The translations under genes were made by a program, and so were the position numbers. The notes beneath the pieces were generated by a model. It worked only from the letters and a program-made list of their open reading frames with translations. It searched no databases and had not been told where the DNA came from. From Maylandia zebra (lineage: Eukaryota; Chordata; Actinopteri; Cichliformes; Cichlidae): DNA of 64,000 nucleotides. Where the stretch lies: positions 11,760,840 to 11,824,839 of the forward strand of contig NC_135183.1 in assembly GCF_041146795.1 (NCBI RefSeq), given 5' to 3'. The stretch's first letter is position 1. Each line of letters starts with the position of its first letter. Below, one piece after another: positions 1-11,219 of the stretch.

Positions 1-315
1 ATACTCTGCTTCCCGTTCTACATTTAAATATCCTAGGAACCACAAGTAAGCAGTCTGAGAGTGAAGTACTCTATTTGAATAATAAGGTGCTATAAGGTCT
101 TTAAGATATGACGAGGCCTGATTATTCAAGATTTTGTATGTGAAGAGACATATTTTAAATCCAGCTCTGAATTTAGCAGAGAACATAATATAGGACAAAT
201 CTGCACTTGCTTTCATGTTGCAGTTAGTAGAGTTCTGGATCAACTGAAGGTTTTTCAGGAGGTTTGTAGATCTTGAATTACAATAGTTTATTTTAGAAGA
301 AATTAATGTGTGAAG
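1..315. repeat. Interspersed repeat, left half
   Basis: Non-coding stretch that resembles a very common teleost dispersed repeat; I do not know its class. The right half resumes after the hAT element, at about 1754-1860, so the hAT inserted into an older repeat. No gene is seen here. Related wording appears again near 46485-46550. Confidence 0.45.
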
Positions 316-1753
316 TAGAGCAGGGCGATATGGCCAAAAATATTTATCACGATATATATTTGAAAATTTGCGATAACGATATAACTGACGATATAATTGA
401 TGCAAGACAAAATACAACTCCACAACATTACTAGCGCAAAAAGACAACCTTACATTTATTTTCACTTAAACAAGAAGCTGGTTTTTATGTACATTAAAGC
501 TTTATAAAAATGTAACAGTGCAAATGCAAATTCCTTGCTGAAAGTTTAACCAAAAGGCATTTCCAGTAGAAATGGGCTGACATATCCTGAGCATAACCAT
601 GTATAATATCCACTGAAGTTAAAAGGAGGTGCTTTGCAACATTAAACTGCAGTGTGCAGTACGTATTTTTCGGACCATAAGGTGCACGGGATTATAAGGC
701 ACATTAAGTGAAACAAAGCAGTCAGATAAATCAAACTTTATTAAACTCATTCTTCTTGCTTCCTCCACTTCTGTACCATTGATTCATTAATGTTGAATTC
801 TCTGGCAGCTGCTCTATTCCCATGTTGTTGCAGTATATTAATGACTAACCTGTGGATGGATTATCTCAGTTGTTCTCCTGACTGAAGTTTGGTCCGTTTA
901 CAGCATCCTGCCATGCGATTGCATTTGTCTCTAACTATCAGGAACCTTAACGTTAACTTTTATAAGTGGAAAAGTGTTAGTGTTCGTCCTCCAGCTTCAC
1001 TGTTTATGTTATGCTAACATAGCTGTGTCGCTAGCGATCACGTAGCACATCATTATATACCAGCTAGCCCAACTTCAGTAACCCTACAAACGTCACTGCT
1101 GTTTAGTTTCCTGTCTTCATTTATGTTGGAAGCGATAGCAGAGCTGTAGGTTTGATTTTTTTCAGAAATCTCTCAGTCAGAACATGCAATATCATGCTTA
1201 GGTAACTAGCGAAACTAGCGAGCTAACTTCCGCTAGCTTCCTGCTAACTTCTAACCCCGTTAAATGTAATAAATTTTGTTTTCATGGATGCCTGGAAGTT
1301 AAACTTCATAGTTACAGCTGGTAAAGCAGCAATACTGATCGTTTTATTAGAGATGAAAGAATTTAGACAGTTTTTAACTCTCAGTGATGCTGCAGTGTTC
1401 GTTTGACCTGAAGCATACAGAGTTTAGGACCCAGATTACTCCCAGATTTAAGAGCATCTTAGTCCGACAAATACGACAATAACGACGGCCGCTTGCATGT
1501 TCTGCAAAAAAATGTTCTTTGTCGTGTATCTGACGGACAAACACCAAACCAGTTCCACATCACTGAAGTTGCACCATTTTTACAAACCAATTCTGGTTCA
1601 TCTGTTTCAGTCAACAATCGGCCATGTGCGTATGAAAACAAAGGCACTGCGCATGCGCGTTTTACTCATATTCTATCGCGATATTTCATTTTCCTATCAT
1701 TGCCTAACATTATACCGGTATTACCGTGAACGGTATAATATGGCCCAGCCCTA
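316..1753. mobile_element. Non-autonomous hAT-like element
   Basis: The ends are imperfect inverted repeats, TAGAGCAGGGCGATATGG on the left and TAGGGCTGGGCCATATTA read inward from the right. The 8-bp direct repeat GTGTGAAG flanks the element at 308-315 and 1754-1761, the target-site length of hAT transposons. No transposase frame of useful length remains. A pogo/Tigger-like fragment lies inside. The terminal wording is similar to the hAT element at 21719-23108. Confidence 0.85.
655..960 (-). mobile_element. pogo/Tigger-like transposon fragment
   Basis: The left edge reads like a Tigger-type terminal repeat (CGGACCATAAGG, then GGATTATAAGGC). On the minus strand at about 745-860 a short reading encodes QQHGNRAAAREFNINESMV followed by QKWRKQEE. 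This matches the helix-turn-helix (psq/CENP-B) start of pogo-type transposases. Only this N-terminal part is present, inside the hAT element. The right limit is approximate. Confidence 0.6.
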
Positions 1754-1989
1754 GTGTGAAGTGACCTATCAGCATCATTCGGAGACAGGATGTTTCTAGT
1801 TTTAGTTGAGCAAATGAATGACAGTAGTTATGATCAAAATGACTCCAAGATTTCTCACAGTGTTACTGCAGGCCAGGGTAATGTCATATATCTTTTACGT
1901 TGATAAAAAAAAAAAAAAGCCTGTCATTTCACTTCTTTTCTTGTAGTGACACTTACTTTTGTGAATTTGATAGGTTCTTGATTGATTTC

Positions 1990-3210
1990 TTCTCTTCCCT
2001 AGTGCACTATGGCACTATGGTTTGTCTGAGCCAGCCATTGGCCTCCAGAGCAACAGATAGAAGAGGAGAAAGTCCAGCATCAGTCTGTCACAATTCTCCC
2101 TGTAAAAACTAGGCTTACAGGTCCTGCAAAGGAAGATTTCCCTGTCAATACTGATACTGATATTGTTCTTGTACACTCGAGACCAGGTCAAGGTGAACAT
2201 TCAGCAAATACGTGCACAAAAAGATGAGCATGCAAAAAGAAAAAGCATGTGGCAACATAATCAGCTGATCAACCAGCAGCCTTCTTTGGAGAGCCTAGAA
2301 ACATCACAGAAAGAAGAAAGCAAATAGAGTTAGAAGTGCTTATTTAAATGTGTGTGTATCCAGGAGAAAGATCTCTCTGTTATCTAACCTCTGATATCAT
2401 GTCTGAGTCGAGGCCTTAGTCAGGGAGATGCCAAGAACCCAACGGTCAATCTTCGTGCTCCAGAGTGCTCTAAACCTCAGACCTCCAAACAGGACAATGA
2501 CCCTAAGGACTCACCACATGAGTGGCTTCAGGACCACTCTGTGAATGTTCTTAAGTGTCCCAGAGAGAGAGACGCTTGAACCCAATTGAACATCTCTGGA
2601 GAGATCTGAAAATGGCTGTGCACCAACCGTCCGTTTGTACAAATAAATGCTATGTTCTTTTGACCTTTCACCCTCTTGATCCTCCCATTTAGTTTGTGTT
2701 AATATGGTGGTGAATGTGTACCCAGACTGTCCCAGAGCCAAAAATCACAATGAACCAACCACCAAGGAAACAACTGACTCTCCCTGTGTGCACATTTATG
2801 AATTGTGGCTTTGCTTCACATAACAAACAAATACTTCAAAACAAAGTGAGCTTATTATCTAATTACTTATAGTAATTTCATTAAAATGTGCTTTTAAGAG
2901 GCTGAATTTAAAAACCTGATGCTGAATGTGACAGTGTTCTGAAATTTACAGTCACTTAGGCTGCTAGAGAAAGAATAAAGAATGAAGAAAGAATGAATAG
3001 CTAGCTCTAGTGTTGTTAATAAGAAAAGTATACTGTGTTCAGTTTCAGTTTCTATTTATGATATTGAATGTAAGATTCAGTTTATAATTTTTAAATGTAT
3101 TTTCATATGTGTGATCTTATCTTTCATGTGCTCTGTGTGTGTTCTGTCCAGTCTCCTCTGACCTCAGATCCCACCAAGTTGTAAATGCATGCTCAACTAT
3201 AGGATAGCAT
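1990..3210 (+). pseudogene. Decayed fetuin-B gene copy
   Basis: Several blocks match the functional fetub gene downstream, in the same order and orientation. 1998-2150 matches the fetub upstream region (42826-43010). About 2230-2410 matches intron 1 and the start of exon 2 (43355-43510). About 2660-2790 matches the 3' end of intron 3 and the start of exon 4 (46565-46700), still readable as YPDCPRAKNHNEPTTKETT. About 3120-3200 matches intron 5 (47380-47465). No signal-peptide exon or continuous frame survives. In place of fetub's CPDCP motif this copy reads VYPDCP. A Tc1 remnant lies in the middle. This is best read as one half of an old tandem duplication of a fetub-ahsg block. Confidence 0.7.
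2400..2640 (+). mobile_element. Tc1/mariner remnant, internally deleted
   Basis: The stretch resembles two joined parts of a fish Tc1 transposase gene: an early segment (gccaagaacccaacggtc) and the conserved late segment containing aacatctctggagagatctg, which in Tc1 encodes the N-P-I-E-x-L-W-R-D-L-K region around the last catalytic acid. The middle of the gene is absent and frames are broken. It lies between fetub-like exon relics, so it probably landed in the duplicated fetub intron. Confidence 0.7.
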
Positions 3211-3550
3211 TGTGAGATTAGTTGCTGCTTTGATTACTCGCCATCATTTTTTACCTTTTTGCTGTTTTTATTGAACAAACATTAAGCTTTGTCCTTGATT
3301 TAACTCAGTGCCGAGAGTAGATCATATGACCTTCAACAAACTGGTTGCACACGCTGATCCAAAAGAAAAGATCGATTGCATGAGTGATTATCTAACAACT
3401 GATAAGCTCCGTTGTGCAAGTGTGCACTGTAAATGTTTGTCTGGATGCTAGGTGAGCATGACTTTTTGAGAGGTAGGGATCAATGGTCATATTTACCATT
3501 GACAAGAGGTGTGTGTGGGTGGAATGGGGGGGACTTAAACAGTAGCAGGA

Positions 3551-3556
3551 TATAAA
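3551..3556 (+). promoter_or_regulatory. TATA box of the ahsg-like gene
   Basis: TATAAA lies 63 bp before the start codon, in the context gcaggaTATAAAatgtg. This spacing would put transcription start near 3580 and give a short 5' leader of about 40 bases. A strong TATA box fits a highly expressed liver-type secretory gene. No matching TATA is seen before the partial second copy. Confidence 0.6.
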
Positions 3557-3618
3557 ATGTGACCTCTCCGTCTCTGCACATCGGTGTTAAAGAGAGAGAG
3601 TCGTCCCAGGCCTTTACC

Positions 3619-6600
3619 ATGAAGACCTGCGTGCTGTTATCGCTGCTGCTGGCGTTGGGTTGTGTGACCATCAATGGTGCACCAGTGGAGCGTGGTGGCA
3701 TAGAACCAGGCTCATGTGAAGATGCTTCAACAAAAGCAGCTGCTGAACTGGCTCTTACCAAAATCAACCAGAACAGAAAGGAGGGCTACATCTTCAGTCT
3801 GCACCGCCTGTCCAATGCCCACATAAAGAGACATGTAAGCTGAGCTTGCAGTATTATTACTGTGTGGTAGACCAGAGCTGTTTAAGGCAGAATTACTTTC
3901 TAGCAGAGTCCAGAGAAGTTCAGTGTATTTTGGCATTACTGTGTATTTTGGCATTTTTAGTCAAATCATAAAGTGATTTGACTAAAAATCTGGAGAAAAA
4001 GTCAGTTAGAAACATTTTCATGAAACAAATATGTTCCAAAAACTTTTCACTGTGATTGGACCAAATGAGACAACAAAAACAAATTAAACCAATGTTTTAA
4101 GTAAGTACGACAAGTCAGACTGTTTTGGGGGGGTTTTTTGAGGGGGGGATGCCATGTTAGGCAAATTACGTGAAAAACAAATGACCATGTGAAAGATCAG
4201 AACATAAATTAAACGAGTAACCACTGAAAATAAATTCCATTAGCGTTTTATTGACTGTACATAATGATTGATTAAATTTGTGTGTTTTACAGGGAGAGAA
4301 TGGTGTGGTCTTCTACCTGAATCTGGATGTTGTGGAGACCAACTGCAGCGTTCTCAGCAAGAGGGACTGGAAGAGCTGTGACATTCGTAGTGGCAATACG
4401 CAGGTTAGAAAAAACACACACAAACACTGCATGTGCAAATTCTCATCAACAAGTTTACCAAAAATCTGTTTGCGTATGTAATTAATACATGTGTTAGTCC
4501 TGATTGTTTTTATTACTGTCTCTTGTGTTCTGCTTAAGGCTTTCTTACAATCTTAAATCTTTCTTTTTTAACATAGTGAGCATCTTAGTTTTGTGTTCCA
4601 TAAGCAATAGTTCATAAGTTGGCAGGTGAATAAAGATATTTAGTATCACAAGATATTGTCATTGTTCTTTCAACTAATTTATAAAAAGGTATAAAAAAAA
4701 TCTAAATAAACTCTTTTGCGAATGTGATGCTGTATGTATAAGCAGTACACTAACATCATGTATTGTATTGTGTTTGCAGGTATATGGACAGTGCAAAGCT
4801 GCTATCTTCATCAGTAAGGTACACAGAGTGGTTCGTCTCTACAAATACAAGTGTGCTATCAGACCAGGTATGAAAAATATTACACGTATCAAAAAGAAGT
4901 GATTGTGGTTTTCATTCAAATTCAACCATTATATCTAAAAAGACATCAAGGTCCAGACTTAAAACATGTTTTTGTGGAGTGCAGCAGTCTCTTCATAATT
5001 AAAATGACTTTTTGTTCTGCTCAATTCCTGCAGGTAGGGTGCATCAGTCCTGTGGTGGCTGTCCAGATTTAACTGACCATAATCATGATAAAGTTCAGAA
5101 GGCTGTGACTCAGTCTCTGGAGAAGTTCAATCAGCAGAGTGGGCTGGCCAATCGTTTTGCTCTGCTCAAAATCTCCCGTGCTACTTCACAGGTAGGGAGA
5201 TCAAAATTAAGATGTGTGACATAATGTATCCTCGGCTCTTTTATTGTATAGATATATATTCTCATCATGCACTGTCAAGGCTGAGAATAAGGTGGCAGAA
5301 TTCCCCTTTACAAATTTACACCATCAAATTTAATGGAAACACACAGAGAAGCTCCTACGCAAAAATTAGATTAAACAACTACAGTAGCCTGTAAGTAAAG
5401 TTTGCATAAACTGTATAATATTTCATAAAGTTTTCTACCAAATCTGGTATAAACAGAAAGGAGGCACATAAATGTTTATGGTAGTGGCACTGCTCTGCCT
5501 GGACTTATACTGACTGTATCCATACCTAATCTGGTACTACTACTACTGTAATGGTACTCTGGTACTTACATTAAGACACATTTCCTAACAGCAATTTCCT
5601 AATGTTGTAAACCCGCTCAACATTTGGCAATAAAACCCTTTCTGATTCTGATTCTGCTCCACCCACTCTTCCCTGCTCTGCTGTGTTTCGTTGACCTGCG
5701 GTCACATGACTCAGCAGCACTAAGCAGAACTATGCAGGCTGCAGGAAGGGACAAAGTGGAGCAACGTATAGAGGTTCCAGGTTCTAAGAAATAAAATGTA
5801 TACAGTTTTCCATTCATCTTGTCACATTCTAATATTGCACTAAAAAGTATCTCAGTTTTGAAACTACCAGACCACAGCCCAGCAGCCAAGAAGAAACAGA
5901 CAGAAAACAGAAGAAACAAAGCTAATTTGTTTGTCTCCCCAAATAGTGACGGCAGATGGTCGCCCCTCCCTGAGCCTGATTCTGCTGGAGGTTTCTTCCT
6001 GTTATAAGGGAGTTTTTCCTTCCCACTGGTGATTTCATTACTGGGGTTATCTCTGTATTTTTGAAAGGTCTACCTTACAATATAAAATGCCTTGAGGCTA
6101 TATAAAAAAACTGAATTAAAATTGATTTAATTTAATTAAACAGAACGGGAAAATTTCACACAACTTCCTTAATCACATATTTCTGACAAAAATAAGAACA
6201 AGAATAGTGCTTAAAATATTTTTTTAAAACTTTAATCTTTTTCATTTTTTTGCATTTGGACTATGTCTTACTTTCGTGACAGGGGGCGCTACACCACCTC
6301 CAGACTTGCCAATGGTCATTCTGTTAACTAGTTACTGTGTGAAAAAAGAATCACCGTAATTTAGTGGTTATTAAAATGTATTCTATACCAAAACTTTGCT
6401 GTATCCCACACCGCCACAGAACATCACTAACTATGCTGCCTCAATTCTCACACATGATTTTATATCAAGTCTCTTCCTTAATTTGGGCTTTTCCTTTCTC
6501 TCTGTGTCTTTGTGCGTCCAGGTTGTTGCAGGTAGGAAGTACCATGTGGAATACGCCATCCAGGAGACCACTTGCCCCCAGAGGGCAGGAGCAGATGAAC

Positions 6601-9182
6601 CTTGCCCCCCCATGAAATGCGAGTTTGCTGTGAGTCTTTTATTAATCTTTCATCTACTAGGTTTTGCCCTGTTTATTCTCAAATGAAATCAAGTTCAACT
6701 CACCTTCTCCATCAGGGGATTGTTTTACTTTCTAACAGTGCAAGGAAAAGACCTTCATTTGCTGCTCAAAGCTTAGTATGTTCTAGCTTCATATCAGTGG
6801 CTTGTGTATGACAGCAGGAGATTACTTTGATATTTAGTTTGCCTAGTTTAGAAAAAACAACGTAAAACTACAAAGTTTTCAGATGCAAATTTGTAGTGTA
6901 ATGGCATCAAGTGACGATGAGTTGGTCGTAAGGTTTCTAAACAAGAAAATGAAGAAACTGAGATTCTGGATTCATCCAGAAATACATTCGCTTCTGCTTA
7001 CCCTTTTCAGGGTCGCGGGGGGTGTGGGGCCTATCCCAGCTGTCGTAGGGCAAGAGGCAGGGTACACCCTTGACAGGTTGCCAGTCTGACACAGGGCTAA
7101 CACACAGGGACAGACAACCATTTGCACTCACACCTATGGGCAATTTAGACTTTTCAATTAACCTATCCCCACAAAGTGCATGTCTTTGGACTGTGGGAGG
7201 AGAACCCTCGCAAACACGGGGAGAACATGCAAACTCCACACAGAAAGACCCTGGCCTGATGGTGGAATTAAACTCAGGACCTTCTTGCTGTGAGGCAACA
7301 GTGCTAACCATGCCACTGTGCTGTCCATTCTGGACATCATCCAATTCTAAATAGAAGGCAGCAGCAAAAAGAATTTCTTGTTTTAATCCAAGAGGTGAAG
7401 CTGCATCACAGCTGCTTTTGTACATAATTCCGGACGTCAGTAAGGAAGTCTGAGCTCTTGTGGGTAGACCACACCTGAGGAGACAGAGAAATATTTTTCA
7501 GATAGCAGTATGACCCAGAGCATGCTGCTCTGGGTCATACTGCTTAGAATTAAAAACCTATTACCATATCATTGTATATTCTGTACTGGTATGCCTTTGA
7601 GCTGCAAGCACACTTGCCAAATGCAGTGGTCTGATTGGTCCAATCTGTTAATTCACACGCGAGAATCAGAAAAACTGAACTTGATCCAAAAAAATTTGTC
7701 CAAAAGTATTTTTAAAACAAGAAACATTTGCACAAACTGTACATGTAAAGGCCTTTATACTGTAGTAAAACCACAGGCATAATTATTGCACTCTTACTTT
7801 TTCTTCTTTTTCTCTCCTCAGCACAAGGGTTTCTGTAAGGCATCCCTCTTCCACGCTCTCAATGGCGATGAGAAGATTGAGGGAGCCTGTGAGATCTATG
7901 AGCCTGAGGTGAGACTCTTTTAGATGGTTTCGCTGTTTACCTTCAATGTCTTTTTACAGCATAAGAAAAAAAAGGATGATTGGTGGATTGTGTGATTTTA
8001 ATTTTGGAACTCACTAAATTAACACAAACTGTTTATACATGTCTTTGCTGTATAATTCCAATGAGGATGTGTTTTTTTAAAACTACAGAATCAGATGGAC
8101 ACATCCAAAGTTTTGTTAACACCGTTCCCCTAAAGTTTAGCAAACAGATCTGCTACAGTGCTTTAGCCTGTCAAAATTCTCAGTCACACCTGGTACACCT
8201 CTATTTTGAAGCTCTAACTGTCCAGGTAGAAGAGTTAAAAAATAAAATTCACTCTGTACTGTTGTCGTGAAGGGAGACCATAGCTATGGAGGCCAGAATT
8301 GCTGTTTGTTATTTTCAGGACTTAAGTGGGCCTTGAAAATCTGAAGATGGAAGCACCAGACCATATTTTATTCACATGGCCATTAGAGGTTGCAAATCTA
8401 TAATACACTGTTCACTCTTTAATATCCTACACTCTTTATCTCTTCTCCAGGCTGCTGAGAGAGAGAAGAAGCTACACCTGCTGGGCGGAGAGACTGACCA
8501 CAGCCACAATGACACACACTCACACAGCCACGACCAAGACCAAACACACGACCACGCAAACGATCACACAAAATGCCACTCTCATCATGGCCACACCCAC
8601 AACCACACTGATGACCGTGATCACCACCACACACATGACCATGCCACAGGCAGCGCCCACAGGCACGCTCATGACCACTCCCATGACCACGGTCTGAATC
8701 ACGATCACGTGCACACTCATCACGCCAAGGCACACAACCACAGCGGTGACTCTCCCAGTCACCACCACGACTATAAGCATGCTCTAGGTGTGCACACACA
8801 TGAACATGACCATGAGCTGGCTCTGGACCATGACCACAAGCACGGTCACCTGCATGAACACGAGCACCACCACCATCACCACGAGCACGAACATGAGAAC
8901 GCACCCCACGATGAACCACAGGGAACAGTGATAGTCCTGCCCGCCTTGGGCCAGCCTGTGACTCTGCCTTCCTTCCCTGATGTCCCAGTTGGTGGCCCTG
9001 GAGTTGGAGTCACTCTCCCACTTAAACCCGACCCTCAAATTCCTGGACAGATGGAGCCCACCATCGAGCCTTTCCCAAAATCAGTCTCTGCCCAGTGCCC
9101 CACCACAGCGGGAAAGCATAAAAATGTGGATGAACTCTTCACTAAAGACCTCGAATTCAAGCCAGCTGCAGCCAGTTCATAA
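3619..9182 (+). CDS. ahsg: Fetuin-A-like, histidine-rich (ahsg-like), 7 exons
   Basis: Secreted plasma protein of the fetuin branch of the cystatin superfamily. Exons: 3619-3834, 4293-4403, 4780-4867, 5034-5191, 6522-6629, 7822-7908 and 8451-9182. All have GT-AG borders and keep frame, giving about 499 residues. Residues 1-20 form a signal peptide (MKTCVLLSLLLALG...). Two cystatin-like domains follow: about 32-130, with the fetuin signature LDVVETNCSVL, and about 145-256, with paired cysteines and the segment CKASLF. The linker reads CGGCP at 145-149, not the CPDCP of fetuin-B. Exon 7 adds a region with about 55 histidines in HDH, HSH and HEH patterns, then a proline-rich tail ending LFTKDLEFKPAAASS. 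Fetuin-A proteins bind calcium phosphate; the histidines suggest metal binding as well (inference). HRG is an alternative name because of the histidines, but the C-terminal tail is of fish ahsg type. The start was chosen for its signal peptide and TATA spacing. Confidence 0.88.
3954..3988. other. Perfect 15-bp hairpin in intron 1
   Basis: TTTTTAGTCAAATCA and its exact reverse complement are separated by five bases. It lies in intron 1 of the ahsg-like gene, 120 bp after the splice donor. No flanking duplication was found, and it may be a decayed transposon end. Confidence 0.6.
5935..6140 (+). repeat. Common teleost dispersed repeat
   Basis: Sequence around tggaggtttcttcctgttat and ctaccttacaatataaaatg is the widespread fish repeat that ends in an AT-rich, ttgatttaatttaatta-like tail. 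It lies in intron 4 of the ahsg-like gene. The class (SINE or LINE tail) is not certain. The short stretch at 44020-44090 looks related. Confidence 0.55.
6975..7345. repeat. Common teleost dispersed repeat in intron 5
   Basis: Contains the characteristic stretches cagggtcgcggggggtgtgg, tgtctttggactgtgggagg and gggagaacatgcaaactcca of a very abundant fish repeat, probably a non-LTR retrotransposon 3' part. Open frames crossing it on either strand are accidental. Confidence 0.6.
7504..7544. other. Perfect 19-bp hairpin in intron 5
   Basis: AGCAGTATGACCCAGAGCA is followed by a 3-base loop (TGC) and its exact reverse complement. It lies in intron 5 of the ahsg-like gene, about 280 bp before exon 6. 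The arms are perfect and the loop minimal, as in a recent foldback or a small-RNA precursor; no function is shown. Confidence 0.75.
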
Positions 9183-9268
9183 AGCCTATAAAACTGTTTT
9201 TAAATACACACACAAAGGCTCAAGTGTAATGAAAAGAAGGAAAACTATTTGGCATTGCATTTTTCTAC

Positions 9269-9274
9269 ATTAAA
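9269..9274 (+). terminator. Poly(A) signal (ATTAAA), ahsg-like gene
   Basis: ATTAAA lies 87 bp after the stop codon, giving a short 3' UTR. It is the common one-base variant of AATAAA. Confidence 0.55.
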
Positions 9275-9309
9275 CACATTGTCAGTAAAGGACTGCTTGC
9301 ATGAGTCAA

Positions 9310-9930
9310 TCTTACCGTTTCATGTCCTAGAGCAAAAAAAATGTTTTAAATGCACATTTTTTCATAGATTCCACTAAACAACTGATTTGCTTTGGCAAAA
9401 GGCTGCTAATATTTTTTGCACCAACCAAGCAATTCCCATATAGGTTACAACTGAAACCTTGCCATAAATCAGCATGCTGTGGAGTTAAAAATTTGTGGCA
9501 CCTTAAAAATTGAATACAGGTGACAAAAGGTAAAGACATTCTGTAGCTGAGAAGAAGTACAGGTACTTGTTTTAAAAATTTGGGAACTAGCTGAAGTATT
9601 GATTCAGCTTCTCTGCAATGAAATAAATAGCTGAACCTCTGAGTGTACACCTGTGGACTAACCAACTGTTTAAGGTAACGTGCTAACACGGTTAATGCTA
9701 GCATCACTGCAGTTAGCCCCACCCTTTTATGCTCATGTTAGCAGTACTAGCTAGCTAACTTGCTCTTCACAAATAAAGCTTCAAGTTAGTCTCTGCCAAG
9801 ACTAGATATGAAACTACCCATTTGTTTTGATTACACAAGGGCACACATTTCTGGCCTCTTTAAAATATAATATTGTTTAAAGTAAACATTTCAACTGCAA
9901 AGAAAGTTTAGCAAACATAGATTTTCTACT
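9310..9930. other. Intergenic, no gene seen
   Basis: AT-rich sequence after the ahsg-like gene. A 131-codon minus-strand open frame at 9327-9722 has no recognisable domain. The words gctagc and gttagc recur at 9690-9760, a low-complexity style also seen at 1000-1240. Confidence 0.4.
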
Positions 9931-9939
9931 GTGGTTTAT

Positions 9940-10200
9940 GCTGTCCAGATTCTCAGTCACAGCACCCACACCTCTCATTTTAAGCTGTAATAGTGTTCTA
10001 ACAGAAGATTTAAAAAATAAAAGTCACACTCTGTACTGTTGTTATGAAGATGGCTACAAGAATGCTGAAGGCGTGCACACCTACGAGGATGACCATGAGC
10101 TGGCTCTGGGCCACGACCACAAGCATTGTCACCTGCATGAACATGAGTGCTACCACCATCACTACAAGCATATAAAATATACATATAAAATATACAAGCT
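9940..10200 (+). pseudogene. Decayed copy of ahsg-like last intron and exon
   Basis: 9940-10050 resembles intron 6 of the ahsg-like gene (8160-8275): shared words include attctcagtcaca, tttaaaaaataaaa and ctctgtactgttgt. From about 10065 it resembles the histidine-rich exon, reading HTYEDDHELALGHDHKH and then HLHEHECYHHHYKH, close to HTHEHDHELALDHDHKH of the parent. The start of exon 7 and the C-terminal tail are missing. It lies about 760 bp after the parent and is a truncated tandem copy with an internal deletion that joins intron to mid-exon. Confidence 0.8.
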
Positions 10201-10365
10201 GGCCCATTGTTTTTTACCTGGAGACAGCAGTCGCCCCATTGTTCTGACACACAACACTACACACTAACTACAAAAGGCAACACATTAACTACACACTCCA
10301 AACACGGTAAACGTCACAAATCTCTCACTTCTTAAAACTCACTCTCTCTCTTTTTCTGCTGTCTT

Positions 10366-10369
<4 letters not shown>

Positions 10370-10409
<40 letters not shown>
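10370..10409 (+). repeat. (TC)n microsatellite
   Basis: Uninterrupted run of about 20 TC units inside a wider pyrimidine-rich stretch from 10340. Confidence 0.9.
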
Positions 10410-10417
<8 letters not shown>

Positions 10418-10489
10418 TCCTAAAACTTAACCCTCTTTCTAAACAACCAAATGTCATGTTGCCATATCATTTTTGATTAGTCAACACGA

Positions 10490-11082
10490 ACTGGATGTTT
10501 TTTGTTTTGTTTTTTTATTTTTTGATCATAAGCAGAGAGTGCTTGCTAGCTCTGTCCTTAGCTTAGACAATAAACGTGACGAAACTATTGAGGAAAAAAC
10601 ACGCGTAAACATATTTTTATCATGACTCTGGTTTTACGTGGCCTATCTACACAATTTAAAACCTGGTATTTATCACATTGTTGCTTTGTCATCTTGAAGT
10701 GATCATGTGATTGGCTTACCACGACTACTTTATTCTTCCTCAGTCAAACAACAGCACTCATGCAATTGTTTTGCCCCCTAGCTACAGGTGTTTTGCCAAA
10801 AAGTGATCGTATGCCAGAAAGTGATTGCCGTCTGCGGGAGCGCGCGCAGCTGCTTAAAGCTGTAGCGCCCAGATTACTTACAGCTACTTCCGTGTAACTG
10901 ATATAAGATGTGGTAAGCTGAACACAGCTTCAACCGTCTGTTTGTTGAAAAATAGTAACGCCACCGCACCACATTTTCTTGTTAGTAACAGTACTGGCGT
11001 TGTAACAATAGAAATAGTAATTAGCTAGATTACTCATTACTGAAAAAAATTATGCTGTTAGTAACGTTATTCCCATCACTGG
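10490..11082. mobile_element. hAT-like non-autonomous element, right end clear
   Basis: The right end reads AGTAACGTTATTCCCATCACTG, whose reverse complement CAGTGATGGGAATAACG is the usual start of a large group of fish hAT elements. The left end is not clear, so the start is approximate and no target duplication could be matched. No open frame of note. Confidence 0.5.
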
Positions 11083-11219
11083 TAATAAGCAAGAGAATAA
11101 TGCAGGAAACAGAGATTTTTAGATGGGAAACTGTTCTTGAAGCACACTGAGAGAGAGAGAGAGAGAGCTGTGCAGATGTGAGGTGTGATTTTTATCGTGG
11201 TGAAAGCAAAACAGCAAAA

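Noticed and set aside
8419-8919. Long minus-strand open frame (166 codons) opposite the histidine-rich exon
   Set aside because: It mirrors the CAC/GAC codon repeats of the sense exon; a similar shadow occurs opposite the second locus at 39886-40281. No independent coding evidence.
3619-9182. Calling the gene hrg or kng1
   Set aside because: The histidine-rich domain recalls HRG, but the words are HDH and HEH instead of GHHPH, the tail is of fish fetuin-A type and there is no bradykinin segment.
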